From positions 1 to 64,000 of the forward strand of contig CAZHCW010000012.1 in NCBI GenBank assembly GCA_964531325.1: a stretch of 64,000 nucleotides of DNA, given 5' to 3'. Below, in pieces: positions 10,544 to 19,243 of this stretch (within the stretch, counting starts at the first letter, position 1; every line of letters begins with the position of its first letter). The position numbers and the translations under genes are program-made. The notes below the pieces were generated by a model that made no database searches, was not told the origin of the DNA, and worked only from the letters and a program-made list of their open reading frames with translations. Origin of the DNA: UTCHB3 sp964531325 (GTDB lineage Bacteria > Bacteroidota > Ignavibacteria > Ignavibacteriales > Ignavibacteriaceae).

Positions 10544-10570
10544 TTGCATAACTTTCATAATGTAATTTTG
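10544..10570 (+). promoter_or_regulatory. Candidate Bacteroidota-type promoter for the phosphodiester glycosidase gene
   Basis: TTG at 10544-10546 and TAATTTTG (TAnnTTTG) at 10563-10570, separated by 16 bases. The ATG at 10602 would then have a short leader of about 25 bases. This placement argues against the TTG codon at 10575 as the start. Confidence 0.4.
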
Positions 10571-10601
10571 ATTTTTGCGGATAAATAATACCGGCATCCA
10601 T

Positions 10602-13064
10602 ATGAAAACTATTGTAAAAACTTCATTATTTACTCTCTTTTTTATCTCTTCTGTTTTCCCACAATTAAACTTCGACACAGTCACGAATCTCCAAATGGGG
10701 ATGGGGATTTTCTATAAAAAATATGTTGAATATTCAAAACCCTGGAATATCTATGTACTTGAGATTGACATGTCAATTCCCTACAATTCAATTGAAACCA
10801 TAAAGGCACAGGACAGACTTGCCGGATATGAGAAAACAAGTTCGATGGCAAGAAGAAGGTCTTACCCGGGACATGTGGCAGTTGGTGCGATCAATGGTGA
10901 TTTTTATGGTGGAACAGGGATTCCTATCAATATTCAAGTAAGGAATGGTGAAATACTTCGGGGTCCGGGTGGACAATCGACCATAGGTTTTAATGAGGCA
11001 AAAAAGCCGATGCTTGCGAGGGTGGTTTATTCAGGTTCACTGATAAAAGGGAATCAATCAAGGTCTATTTATACAGTTAATTCTACAAGAGGGGAAAATC
11101 AACTTATTCTCTTTAATAAGTTTAACGGAAATTCAACCGGAACAAATTCATTTGGAACTGAGGTCAAAATAAAACCAATAGGGGGATGGGCTGTTAATGA
11201 TACCATGTCATTTGTTGTAACAGACAAAGTTACCGGAGTGGGTTCGATGGCACTCAATGATACAACCTCGGTGCTTTCAGGTCATGGTACTGCATCAACT
11301 TTTTTGCAAAACAATATCAATATTGGTGACACAGTAAAGTTATTCACCGGAATCGCTCCCGGACTGCCCAAATTGAAAGAACTTATCGGTGGATTTCCAA
11401 GGATAATATACAATGGCACAGATTATGTTGATCAGGGTTATCTTGAAGAAGGGGGACCCTCCCATACTTATGAAAGACATCCCAGAACAGCGGTAGGATT
11501 TTCACAGGATTCAAATAAAGTCTATTTTATTGCGGTTGATGGAAGATCTGCTCAGAGTGTTGGTATGACACTTCATGAGTTGGCAGACTTTATGCAAAGG
11601 ATCGGCATTTATCACGGGATAAATCTTGACGGGGGAGGTTCCACAACATTTTTTGTCAGGGATTCAGTATTAAATGTTACCTCGGATGGTGTTGAAAGAA
11701 CTGTATCAAACGCACTTGCTGTTTTTACATCTTCACCTCAGGGTTCGTTAAACAAAGTAAGAATATCGCCAAATTCTTACCGACTTTACCATTCAGAGTC
11801 CGTATCCTTTTCAGCCTATGGGTTCGATGATTATTTTAATCCTGTCCCTATAAACCAATCATTGGTAACTTATTCTGTCACACCCGGAATTGGTGTTCTC
11901 GATGGGAACATATTCACAGCCGGAAATGATCCCGATACTGGATTCGTATATCTCGATTATCAGGGACTAAGAGATTCAGCACTTATTATCGTGAAAGGAA
12001 TTACCCGAATTCAACTCTCCCCTGAATCTTCAGTTACCGACACTTCAAGATTAGTACCTCTTAAAGCGCAGGCTTGGGATCTTGACGGAACCCCAAGGAA
12101 TCTTGAGTTGAATAAGTATGAATGGACAGTTGTAAATCCATTAATCGGTACCATCGATACGATCGGGAGGTTTAAGGGAATTTCAGGAGGCACTACCGAG
12201 GTAGTAGCCAACCATAGAGGGAATAAGGATACTGTTCAGATTATTGTTGAGATTGGTACAAATAACAGAGTTCTTAGCAGTATGGATAACCTGACAGGGT
12301 GGACACTTGACCATCTCCTTATGGATACAACCGGAACCAGGCTTAGCATCTCAACCGATACTTTAACAACCGCTCCGGGAGCCTTTAAAATCGATTATAA
12401 GTTCACTTACCAATCCGGAGTAACCAACTACATCTTTCTCAAATCAGATATCCCAATCTTTGGTGTCCCGGATTCAATTCATCTTGATGTAAAAGCGGAC
12501 GGTCCGCAACATCATGTAACATATTCTGTTACAGACGAAGACAATGAGCTTTTCAGGATCACAATGGCTCAATATATTACTTCAGTGATGTTTGAGGAGA
12601 CAAAAACTGCAGTAAGCCGTGCAGTTCCGGGAGGTACCAGTGGCACCCTCTACTTTCCGTTGAGATTGAAGGAAATTCAGATTAGATTATCGAGCACAAA
12701 AATTCCGGGGCAAGTCTATTCCGGCACAATTTATTTTGATAATCTGCAGGTTTCATATCCGGGAAATCATCCTGTATCAGTAGAAAACGAAGTGTTGCCC
12801 GCAGAGTTTGGGTTGTGGGGTAATTTCCCAAATCCTTTTAACCCTGAGACAAAAATAAGTTATTCATTAAACAGAGCAGGTTTTACTAATATTACGATCT
12901 ATGATGTTACAGGTTCTGTTGTAACAAAATTAATTAATGAATATCAATCTCCCGGTAAATATCAAATTTCATGGAATGCAAGTCATCTTCCAAGTGGTGT
13001 TTATATGGCTGTTCTTGAGGTTGAGGGGGAAGTAAGGGTTCACAAGATGATGCTGCTGAAGTAG
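10602..13064 (+). CDS. T9SS-secreted phosphodiester glycosidase-family (NAGPA-like) protein
   Basis: A large exported protein of about 820 residues. It begins with a signal peptide (MKTIVKTSLFTLFFISSVFPQ) and contains a phosphodiester glycosidase (NAGPA/DUF2233) domain, recognisable by GAINGDFYGG near 10890 and the diagnostic GINLDGGGSTTFF near 11620. Family members cleave N-acetylglucosamine or related phosphodiesters from cell-surface or glycan substrates. Ig-like (Big2-type) domains follow, then a beta-sandwich region, and a T9SS sorting domain (NFPNPFNPET, ending HKMMLLK). It should therefore be exported and surface-bound or released. The real substrate is unknown. It appears monocistronic. 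Confidence 0.85.
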   Translation: MKTIVKTSLFTLFFISSVFPQLNFDTVTNLQMGMGIFYKKYVEYSKPWNIYVLEIDMSIPYNSIETIKAQDRLAGYEKTSSMARRRSYPGHVAVGAINGDFYGGTGIPINIQVRNGEILRGPGGQSTIGFNEAKKPMLARVVYSGSLIKGNQSRSIYTVNSTRGENQLILFNKFNGNSTGTNSFGTEVKIKPIGGWAVNDTMSFVVTDKVTGVGSMALNDTTSVLSGHGTASTFLQNNINIGDTVKLFTGIAPGLPKLKELIGGFPRIIYNGTDYVDQGYLEEGGPSHTYERHPRTAVGFSQDSNKVYFIAVDGRSAQSVGMTLHELADFMQRIGIYHGINLDGGGSTTFFVRDSVLNVTSDGVERTVSNALAVFTSSPQGSLNKVRISPNSYRLYHSESVSFSAYGFDDYFNPVPINQSLVTYSVTPGIGVLDGNIFTAGNDPDTGFVYLDYQGLRDSALIIVKGITRIQLSPESSVTDTSRLVPLKAQAWDLDGTPRNLELNKYEWTVVNPLIGTIDTIGRFKGISGGTTEVVANHRGNKDTVQIIVEIGTNNRVLSSMDNLTGWTLDHLLMDTTGTRLSISTDTLTTAPGAFKIDYKFTYQSGVTNYIFLKSDIPIFGVPDSIHLDVKADGPQHHVTYSVTDEDNELFRITMAQYITSVMFEETKTAVSRAVPGGTSGTLYFPLRLKEIQIRLSSTKIPGQVYSGTIYFDNLQVSYPGNHPVSVENEVLPAEFGLWGNFPNPFNPETKISYSLNRAGFTNITIYDVTGSVVTKLINEYQSPGKYQISWNASHLPSGVYMAVLEVEGEVRVHKMMLLK

Positions 13065-13070
13065 AGTTTC

Positions 13071-13110
13071 GGAACCTCGGAACTTCAGAACCTCAGAACT
13101 TCAGTAACTT
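13071..13110 (+). repeat. Degenerate tandem octamer array
   Basis: About five 8-base units (GGAACCTC, GGAACTTC, then A-initial variants) lie 7 bases after the stop codon of the phosphodiester glycosidase gene. Unlike the arrays at 4042, 40577, 40738 and 61219 it is not phased on the stop codon and its units do not carry TAA/TAG. The rest of the gap to 13296 shows no gene. Confidence 0.6.
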
Positions 13111-13296
13111 GAGGAGTTAGGGTTGAATATTCGACCAATTGCCGGTGAATTCATTCACAGGAGATTATCTACCATCAAGAATCATTTCAGATTAATTGGA
13201 TTACTTCCATTCACATTTTAACGCACCCGGTCACCCCTAATATTCTAAATTAGTTGTATATTTACATTTTCAGTCAATTGAAATAACCGGTGAGTT

Positions 13297-13755
13297 TTGG
13301 AGCATTTCCTTAAGTTTGGTATTGGAAAGTTTGAGTTTTTTGTTCCTTTAAGAACAGTCATAAAAGTTTTACCTGCAGCTACTATCAGGCAATACCCGAC
13401 TGAATTAAGTGGTTCACTGATGGGTTATATCATCATTGAAGGTGAGCCGGTTGCTGTGATAGATTTGCACTACCGGATCGGATTGAAATTTGATGAGCTT
13501 GAGCTGACGCATAAAATGATTTTGATGAACTGGAATGGTTTCAGGTTCATCATCGTTGCAGATGAAGTGTCTGATGTGGTAGAACTTGATTCGGCAGATT
13601 TTAGCAATTTCGCAATGAACACTTATACTAAAGGGGCTGTACTAATTGACTCAACCGGGAGATTTATAATAAACGATTTAGGATCTTTCATAAAAGAGGA
13701 TGTTCTCATCAATCTAAACACAGGAGAAAGATTATTAGAGGGGATGGATGAATAA
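13297..13755 (+). CDS. CheW-like coupling protein (first of two)
   Basis: A 152-residue single CheW domain that would link the receptor to CheA in a chemosensory array. The CheW fold is recognisable from FFVPLRTVIKVLP at the N-terminus, a GYIIIEGEPVAVIDL strand pair near residue 45 and FRFIIVADEVSDVVEL near 85. No ATG fits the N-terminus; TTG 13297, preceded by CCGGTGAG, is the likely start. The end overlaps cheR by 8 bases. It is the first gene of a six-gene cluster whose order (CheW, CheR, CheW, MCP, CheA-REC) matches Wsp-type systems apart from receptor position. Confidence 0.75.
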   Translation: MEHFLKFGIGKFEFFVPLRTVIKVLPAATIRQYPTELSGSLMGYIIIEGEPVAVIDLHYRIGLKFDELELTHKMILMNWNGFRFIIVADEVSDVVELDSADFSNFAMNTYTKGAVLIDSTGRFIINDLGSFIKEDVLINLNTGERLLEGMDE

Positions 13756-14557
13756 AGAGGAAAATTTAGACCTTTTCAGAAAGTTTACACAATATATTGA
13801 GAAAAAGTTTGGCTGGTTTGTAATTCCTTCGAAAATAGAGAATACAGCGTTTATTCTCGGAAAACTGATTATGAAGCACGGGGAATCCGCAGTTATAAGT
13901 GTTTTTTCATCACCCGTGAACCTTGATTACTTTTCGCCGGTTGACGAGGATGTTATCGACCTGTATTCTGTGAGTGAAACTTATTTCAACCGAGAACCTG
14001 AAATTTTAGAGCGTCTCAACCAACTTACTGATTCAATACTGGCTTCGCGTGACAAAGTAAATATCTTGTGCGCAGCATCATCATCGGGAGAAGAGGTTTT
14101 CAGTACCTCAATCAGTTTAAAGAATAATTTTTTCAACAATGAAGTAACAGTTTATGGGGCGGAGATTAATCAGAGATTGATAAATCTTGCGCTGGGTGGG
14201 ATATATACAGAGTGGTCACTTCGAACTTGTTCCAATGATTACAGAACCAGATATTTTGATCTTTATGAAAAGAAATTTAAGCTTAAAGAAGAATACATGA
14301 AAAATGTTTACTTCAAAAAGTATAATTTACTCTCTCAGAACATCGATTATTACTTTAACGGAATCAGATTTGATATCATTTTATGCCGGAATATTTTTTT
14401 ATATCTGAATCCAAATGCTATTGAACGGGTTATTGAAAATCTTTTATCACTGCTTAATCCGGGCGGGTTTATAATCACAGGACTCGCTGAGGGTGCTATA
14501 TCTGAACGGTTAAAAGCCAATAGCTACGATGGATTCAGAAATATTTTTAAGTTCTGA
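13748..14557 (+). CDS. CheR-type methyltransferase
   Basis: A 269-residue protein of the CheR family, which methylates receptor glutamates using S-adenosylmethionine. It has the ETYFNREPEILERL motif (CheR usually T-x-F-F-R), a SAM-binding glycine-rich loop ILCAASSSGEEVFS (residues 106-119) and FDIILCRNIFLYL, the CheR post-I motif. No TPR extension is present, unlike Pseudomonas WspC. It overlaps the genes on both sides or nearly so. No CheB methylesterase accompanies it. Confidence 0.88.
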   Translation: MNKEENLDLFRKFTQYIEKKFGWFVIPSKIENTAFILGKLIMKHGESAVISVFSSPVNLDYFSPVDEDVIDLYSVSETYFNREPEILERLNQLTDSILASRDKVNILCAASSSGEEVFSTSISLKNNFFNNEVTVYGAEINQRLINLALGGIYTEWSLRTCSNDYRTRYFDLYEKKFKLKEEYMKNVYFKKYNLLSQNIDYYFNGIRFDIILCRNIFLYLNPNAIERVIENLLSLLNPGGFIITGLAEGAISERLKANSYDGFRNIFKF

Positions 14558-14558
14558 T

Positions 14559-15065
14559 ATGACTACTGACAATAGAAAAAAAATCCTGGATGAGAGAGCT
14601 GCAAGACTGGCACTCGTAAAACAGATTGACAAAGGTCAAGCTGAAAAGAGAGAATATTTATCATTTATTTGTGGTGGATACAGTTTCCTCCTGCAATCTG
14701 AGTATGTTGATGAAGTGATCCGTTATAAAGAAGTGACTTCACTTCCCGGGGTTGATAAAAAACTTGCCGGTATCTTCAATTTTCGTGGTTCAATTCTTGG
14801 CGTTTATGATGGTGAAAATTTATTAAACGGTAAAAATTTTGAAACGACTTCAAAACATTATATAATTGTTTGCAGTCTCGGAAATATTCAATTCGCAATT
14901 TCCTGTGAAGAGATTACAGGAATTCAACAACGCTCTCTGTCAGATTTGTTAGAGAACGGCAGTAATGAACTTCTGCCATCAATCGTCATGGGAGTATTTG
15001 ATGACTCTACGAGATATATCGATTTTGAAAAGTTAGTAAACGACGAAAGTCTGAAAATTTTGTGA
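14559..15065 (+). CDS. CheW-like coupling protein (second of two)
   Basis: A CheW domain (YLSFICGGYSFLLQSEYVDEVIRY, then GVDKKLAGIFNFRGSILGVYD) preceded by about 35 charged residues. Two in-frame starts are possible: ATG 14529, overlapping cheR by 29 bases, and ATG 14559, directly after the cheR stop. I chose the second because it gives a conventional junction, but neither has a clear ribosome-binding site. The presence of two CheW proteins around a CheR is typical of Wsp/Pil-like alternative systems rather than flagellar chemotaxis. Confidence 0.75.
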   Translation: MTTDNRKKILDERAARLALVKQIDKGQAEKREYLSFICGGYSFLLQSEYVDEVIRYKEVTSLPGVDKKLAGIFNFRGSILGVYDGENLLNGKNFETTSKHYIIVCSLGNIQFAISCEEITGIQQRSLSDLLENGSNELLPSIVMGVFDDSTRYIDFEKLVNDESLKIL

Positions 15066-15084
15066 TTTTAAAACAGGTTTCTTT

Positions 15085-16734
15085 ATGAACTGGATTAACA
15101 GTATATCAACCCGCTGGAAATTGTTTTTTTCATTTTCGAGCTTAATTATCTTCTCTTTTCTTCTCATCTATTTCAATCTTGATGCGTATGACAGCATCGA
15201 AGAATTGACCACAGATAAGGTGACATCTTATGCCAAAGTTGTTACAGAATTAAACATCGTTCAGAAAAAAACAGGTGCAATTCAGGAGGAAGTTATTAAT
15301 GCACTCCCGGCGGAAACCTGGGACAGGCAGAAAGAATACGAAAAAGTCAGAGTTGATTTTGAAAAAGAATTAGATACAATAAAACAGAAGTTTGCAAAAG
15401 TTGAAGACATAAATATTCTGACGGATTTAACTAAAACGGCGGATCAATTTTTGGTAGCGTCCGATTCTCTCCTGAATTATTTACATCGTTCAGTTAATGG
15501 ACAAGCCATAGACAAAACCATTCTCACCAATCTTTCGAGGACACAACAAAGTAACTTCGCACTAATAAATCTGGTTGTGAACAATCTTATTGCTGCATAT
15601 CAGATCAAAACCGAGCAAAATATCCTTGCCGTCGATGAGATAATCGATAATAAGCGGATGCTTTTGTTTATTACCGGAGGTTTTCTGGTACTTCTTGCTA
15701 CGGCACTTATTGCGTTCCTCACAACAAATCTTGCACTTCCTTTACTCGATTTGAGTAAAAGTGCTGAGACAGTATCTACAGGTGATCTGACGGTATTGGT
15801 AACCCACACAAACAGAAAAGACGAGATTGGAGTGCTGGCGAGGTCATTTGCCGATATGATTGCTTCTTTGAAAGAAATCACTTCAGAACTAAGTGAAGCT
15901 GTAATAACGCTTAATACTTATTCCAATAAAATATTTAGCAACACGGCTGAACTTGCAAGCAGTTCAACAGAAACAGTGGCTGCAATCACCGAAACCACAG
16001 CAACGGTTGAAGAGGTGAGGCAGACATCTTATCTCTCCAACAAAAAAGCAAAAGAAGTGGCTGAAAGAGCACAGGAATCTTTCGATATTTCGGCGACAGG
16101 ACAAGAATCAACCAAACAAACAATTGGTGTGATCACAAAGTTTGGCACGCACATGCACTCTATTTCGGATAACATACTGAAACTCAACGAAAGAAGCAGA
16201 CTTATTGGTGAGATTATTGCTGCGGTAAACGATATTGCCGAGCAATCAAATCTTCTCGCCGTAAATGCATCAATCGAAGCAGCAAGAGCAGGTGAGCAGG
16301 GGAAAGGATTCGCCGTTGTTGCACAAGAAATCAGGAATTTGTCTGAACAGTCGAAACAATCAACTTCACAAGTACGACTTATACTTCAAGATATTCAAAA
16401 CTTTGTAAATTCGGCTGTACTGTCAACTGAGCAGGCTTCAAAAGCCCTTGAAGACGGGATTGCCACATCGAATCAGACCGGCATAGTAATTACTGAATTG
16501 GTAAAAAGTATAGAAATGTCGTATGATGCGTCGCTTCAGATTACATCGTCAAATCAGCAACAACAAATTGGAATGGACCAGATAGCATCGGCGATGGAGA
16601 ATATCAGAACCGCCAGTTCACACAATGCCAATTCCACGCGAGAAGTGGAATCTTATACCAATCAGTTGTTAAATTTGAGCAACAGTATTGCGAGTCAGAT
16701 AAAAAAATTCAAATTCATTAAGAATGATGGATAA
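15085..16734 (+). CDS. Methyl-accepting chemotaxis-type receptor
   Basis: A 549-residue transmembrane receptor. One membrane helix lies at about residues 12-30, then a helical sensing region of about 160 residues, a second helix at about 192-214, a HAMP domain and a long coiled-coil signalling domain. The hairpin tip is unmistakable: IAEQSNLLAVNASIEAARAG followed by GFAVVAQEIRNLSEQS near residue 390-430. The ligand is unknown; the sensing region is a four-helix-bundle type. No C-terminal CheR/CheB-binding pentapeptide is present. The stop overlaps the cheA start by 11 bases. Confidence 0.93.
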   Translation: MNWINSISTRWKLFFSFSSLIIFSFLLIYFNLDAYDSIEELTTDKVTSYAKVVTELNIVQKKTGAIQEEVINALPAETWDRQKEYEKVRVDFEKELDTIKQKFAKVEDINILTDLTKTADQFLVASDSLLNYLHRSVNGQAIDKTILTNLSRTQQSNFALINLVVNNLIAAYQIKTEQNILAVDEIIDNKRMLLFITGGFLVLLATALIAFLTTNLALPLLDLSKSAETVSTGDLTVLVTHTNRKDEIGVLARSFADMIASLKEITSELSEAVITLNTYSNKIFSNTAELASSSTETVAAITETTATVEEVRQTSYLSNKKAKEVAERAQESFDISATGQESTKQTIGVITKFGTHMHSISDNILKLNERSRLIGEIIAAVNDIAEQSNLLAVNASIEAARAGEQGKGFAVVAQEIRNLSEQSKQSTSQVRLILQDIQNFVNSAVLSTEQASKALEDGIATSNQTGIVITELVKSIEMSYDASLQITSSNQQQQIGMDQIASAMENIRTASSHNANSTREVESYTNQLLNLSNSIASQIKKFKFIKNDG

Positions 16735-19144
16735 CAATTTTTACGACCGGTTGTTCAAAACCTTTTCGGTAGAGGCAGAAGAACACCTGTTTTTGATGTC
16801 TGCCGGTTTGTTAAAACTTGAAAAAATCTCCTCTCCAGCAGTTCAAGCCCCTGCGATAATAGAGGAGGTATATAGAGAGGCTCACAGCCTCAAAGGTGCC
16901 TCAAGAGCCGTTGGACTCAACCAGATTGAGTTTCTTCTTCAACACATGGAAACTTATTTTTCGTTAGTAAAGAAAAAAGAGATAGAGCCTGAGCCAAACC
17001 ATTTTGATCTCCTGTTTAAAGCCATTGATCTTGCCAAAGAATTCCTGAGTCTTAAAAAGCAGGGCTTGGAAGACCTTGAGGTGGATGAATCAATCCGTTT
17101 GTTGAGTGAGGAAATTAAAGTTATGGCTCAGGGAATTCCTTTTGCAGAATTAGTTGAACAAAAGGTTATTTCAGTTCAGCCGGAGCATGAAATCAGGAGG
17201 GATGAGGAATTTACAACTTACAACCTTAATCTTAATAAGATAAGGAAAAAACTTAAAAAAAATAAGGAGACTCTTGAAGAGCCAAGAAAGGAATCTTTTA
17301 ATTTATCTGAGAATGAAGTTACTCCAATTGATCCACCACTAACATTAAAGAAAAAAAACGAAGAACACCGAACTCTGCAAGTGACCCCAGAAACGATAAG
17401 GGTGAGTACTTCTAAAATTGATGATTTAAGAAGCAGAACTGAAGAGCTATTAACTATAAAACTGAACTATGATCAACTATTAAGTGATCTGCGAAAAGTG
17501 AATTCCTCGGTAGAATCGGAACAAAAGGGGATGGAAAGACTTGCTGAGAGTTTTAAACGGCTGTTATCGTTGACAAAAGAGATGCCCGTGGAGGTGAGAG
17601 AACACTTCAAGGATATCTCTGATACCGTTAAAGTGCTTGTGGAAACTTCATATTCAAATGCCCATAATGTAAATGAAATGGTTAGTGTAATTAAAAAGCA
17701 AAAATCAGCTTCACACAGACTTATTAATGAGGTTTCAGACCAGGCTCAAACTTTGTTGATGTTACCATTCAGTTTTGTCCTCGATTTTCTTCCAAAATCT
17801 GTGAGGGATCTTGCAAAACATCTTGATAAAGAAGTAAATCTTGTTATTTCCGGCGCTGATATTGAAGTTGACAGAAGAATTTTGGAGGAGTTAAAGGATC
17901 CACTTCTGCATATAGTCAGGAATAGTGTTGATCATGGAATTGAGAAACCTGAAGAGAGATTAAAAGCCGGTAAAGCCGCGGCCGGTCTTATTTCTATCGA
18001 AGTTACCGGACCAATTGAAGGTAATATCGAGATGGTCATTACAGACGACGGCAGGGGGCTTGATGTTGAAACATTACGGATTAAGGGGATAGAAAAAGGG
18101 ATAGTTTTCGCAGGTGATTCACCCGAACAAACACTACAAAAAATTGAAGAAATGATATTTGATTCGGGAATAACAACATCGGGAGTGGTTACAGACATCT
18201 CAGGCAGGGGGCTTGGGATGAGCATAGTAAAAGAGAAAGTTGAAAAACTTAAAGGGTCTATTTCAATAAAGTCTGAAAAAGGTAAATCGATGCAGGTTCT
18301 CCTAAGACTACCAGTGACCATTTCTTCGACGAGGGGAGTGCTTGTAAAAGCCGGCGACTTTAAGTTCATTCTTGAATCACAATTTGTGGAAAAAATAGCC
18401 CGGATTCCTAAATCAAGAATAAAATATTTTGGAAACGGGTATGGAATTCAGCTTGATGAGAGGATCATTCCGCTAAACATTATTAAAAGTGATTTGGGAA
18501 TTGATGATAGCCCTGTTACGGATGAAGTGATACCATCGGTCTTTATCACCTCTAAAGGGAAATCTCTTGCGCTTGCTGTAGATGAAATTTATGAGGAACA
18601 AGAGATCATCATCAAGCCCTTTCAGATACCAATTGACGGCATAAAAACCTATACCGGGGCTACCGTACTTGGGGACGGCAAATTATATCCTGTTTTAAGT
18701 GCAGGATATCTGCTTGGAGTAGAGGAAGTTAGCAGGAGCGACAGGAGAATGATCGGCAATAAAAGGACTGTTGAGTTGCTTGTTGTGGATGATTCGAAAA
18801 CCTCCCGCACTTTGCTGTTAGAGATTCTTGAGTTTGCCGGATTTAAGGTGGACACGGCAGAAGATGGAGTAGAAGCATACAGGATGTTAATGTCCAAAAA
18901 TTATGATTTACTTGTCTCTGATATTGAGATGCCAAATATGAATGGACTTGAACTCACATCTAAAGTAAGAGAGACCCAAAGCCTTAAGAGTTTACCCGTC
19001 ATTCTTGTTACGGGGCTTGCCCGGGATGATGACAGGGAGCGTGGTGAGAGAGCGGGAGCAAACGCTTATATCTTAAAAAAGAGTTTTGATCAGTCAGTTT
19101 TGATTGAAACTATTAATTTTTTGCTCGAAAAAAAAGATAATTGA
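16724..19144 (+). CDS. Hybrid CheA histidine kinase with C-terminal receiver domain
   Basis: An 806-residue chemosensory kinase (WspE-like). Domains in order: Hpt with phosphorylatable His54 (EAHSLKGASRAVG); a charged, lysine-rich linker (about 140-225) in place of a clear P2 domain; a dimerisation and HATPase domain with HIVRNSVDHGIEKPEER, DDGRGLD and GRGLGMSIVKEKVE; a CheW-like P5 domain; and a receiver domain with Asp733 (LLVSDIEMPNMNG). Fusion of a receiver to CheA is typical of Wsp and Frz-like systems, where it acts as phosphate sink or output. Tandem ATGs at 16724 and 16727 both lie inside the end of the receptor gene. Confidence 0.93.
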   Translation: MMDNNFYDRLFKTFSVEAEEHLFLMSAGLLKLEKISSPAVQAPAIIEEVYREAHSLKGASRAVGLNQIEFLLQHMETYFSLVKKKEIEPEPNHFDLLFKAIDLAKEFLSLKKQGLEDLEVDESIRLLSEEIKVMAQGIPFAELVEQKVISVQPEHEIRRDEEFTTYNLNLNKIRKKLKKNKETLEEPRKESFNLSENEVTPIDPPLTLKKKNEEHRTLQVTPETIRVSTSKIDDLRSRTEELLTIKLNYDQLLSDLRKVNSSVESEQKGMERLAESFKRLLSLTKEMPVEVREHFKDISDTVKVLVETSYSNAHNVNEMVSVIKKQKSASHRLINEVSDQAQTLLMLPFSFVLDFLPKSVRDLAKHLDKEVNLVISGADIEVDRRILEELKDPLLHIVRNSVDHGIEKPEERLKAGKAAAGLISIEVTGPIEGNIEMVITDDGRGLDVETLRIKGIEKGIVFAGDSPEQTLQKIEEMIFDSGITTSGVVTDISGRGLGMSIVKEKVEKLKGSISIKSEKGKSMQVLLRLPVTISSTRGVLVKAGDFKFILESQFVEKIARIPKSRIKYFGNGYGIQLDERIIPLNIIKSDLGIDDSPVTDEVIPSVFITSKGKSLALAVDEIYEEQEIIIKPFQIPIDGIKTYTGATVLGDGKLYPVLSAGYLLGVEEVSRSDRRMIGNKRTVELLVVDDSKTSRTLLLEILEFAGFKVDTAEDGVEAYRMLMSKNYDLLVSDIEMPNMNGLELTSKVRETQSLKSLPVILVTGLARDDDRERGERAGANAYILKKSFDQSVLIETINFLLEKKDN

Positions 19145-19243
19145 CCCAATCGATAAATAAATAGAAGACTCTTTTATAGATTAGTATTACGGGATTTTGA
19201 AAATTCTGTTTATAGAAGAGAAAAATGAGACCTGAGGATTTTA

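Noticed and set aside
10575..10601. TTG start for the phosphodiester glycosidase
   Set aside because: It would put nine extra residues before a good signal peptide and lies within the predicted promoter region.
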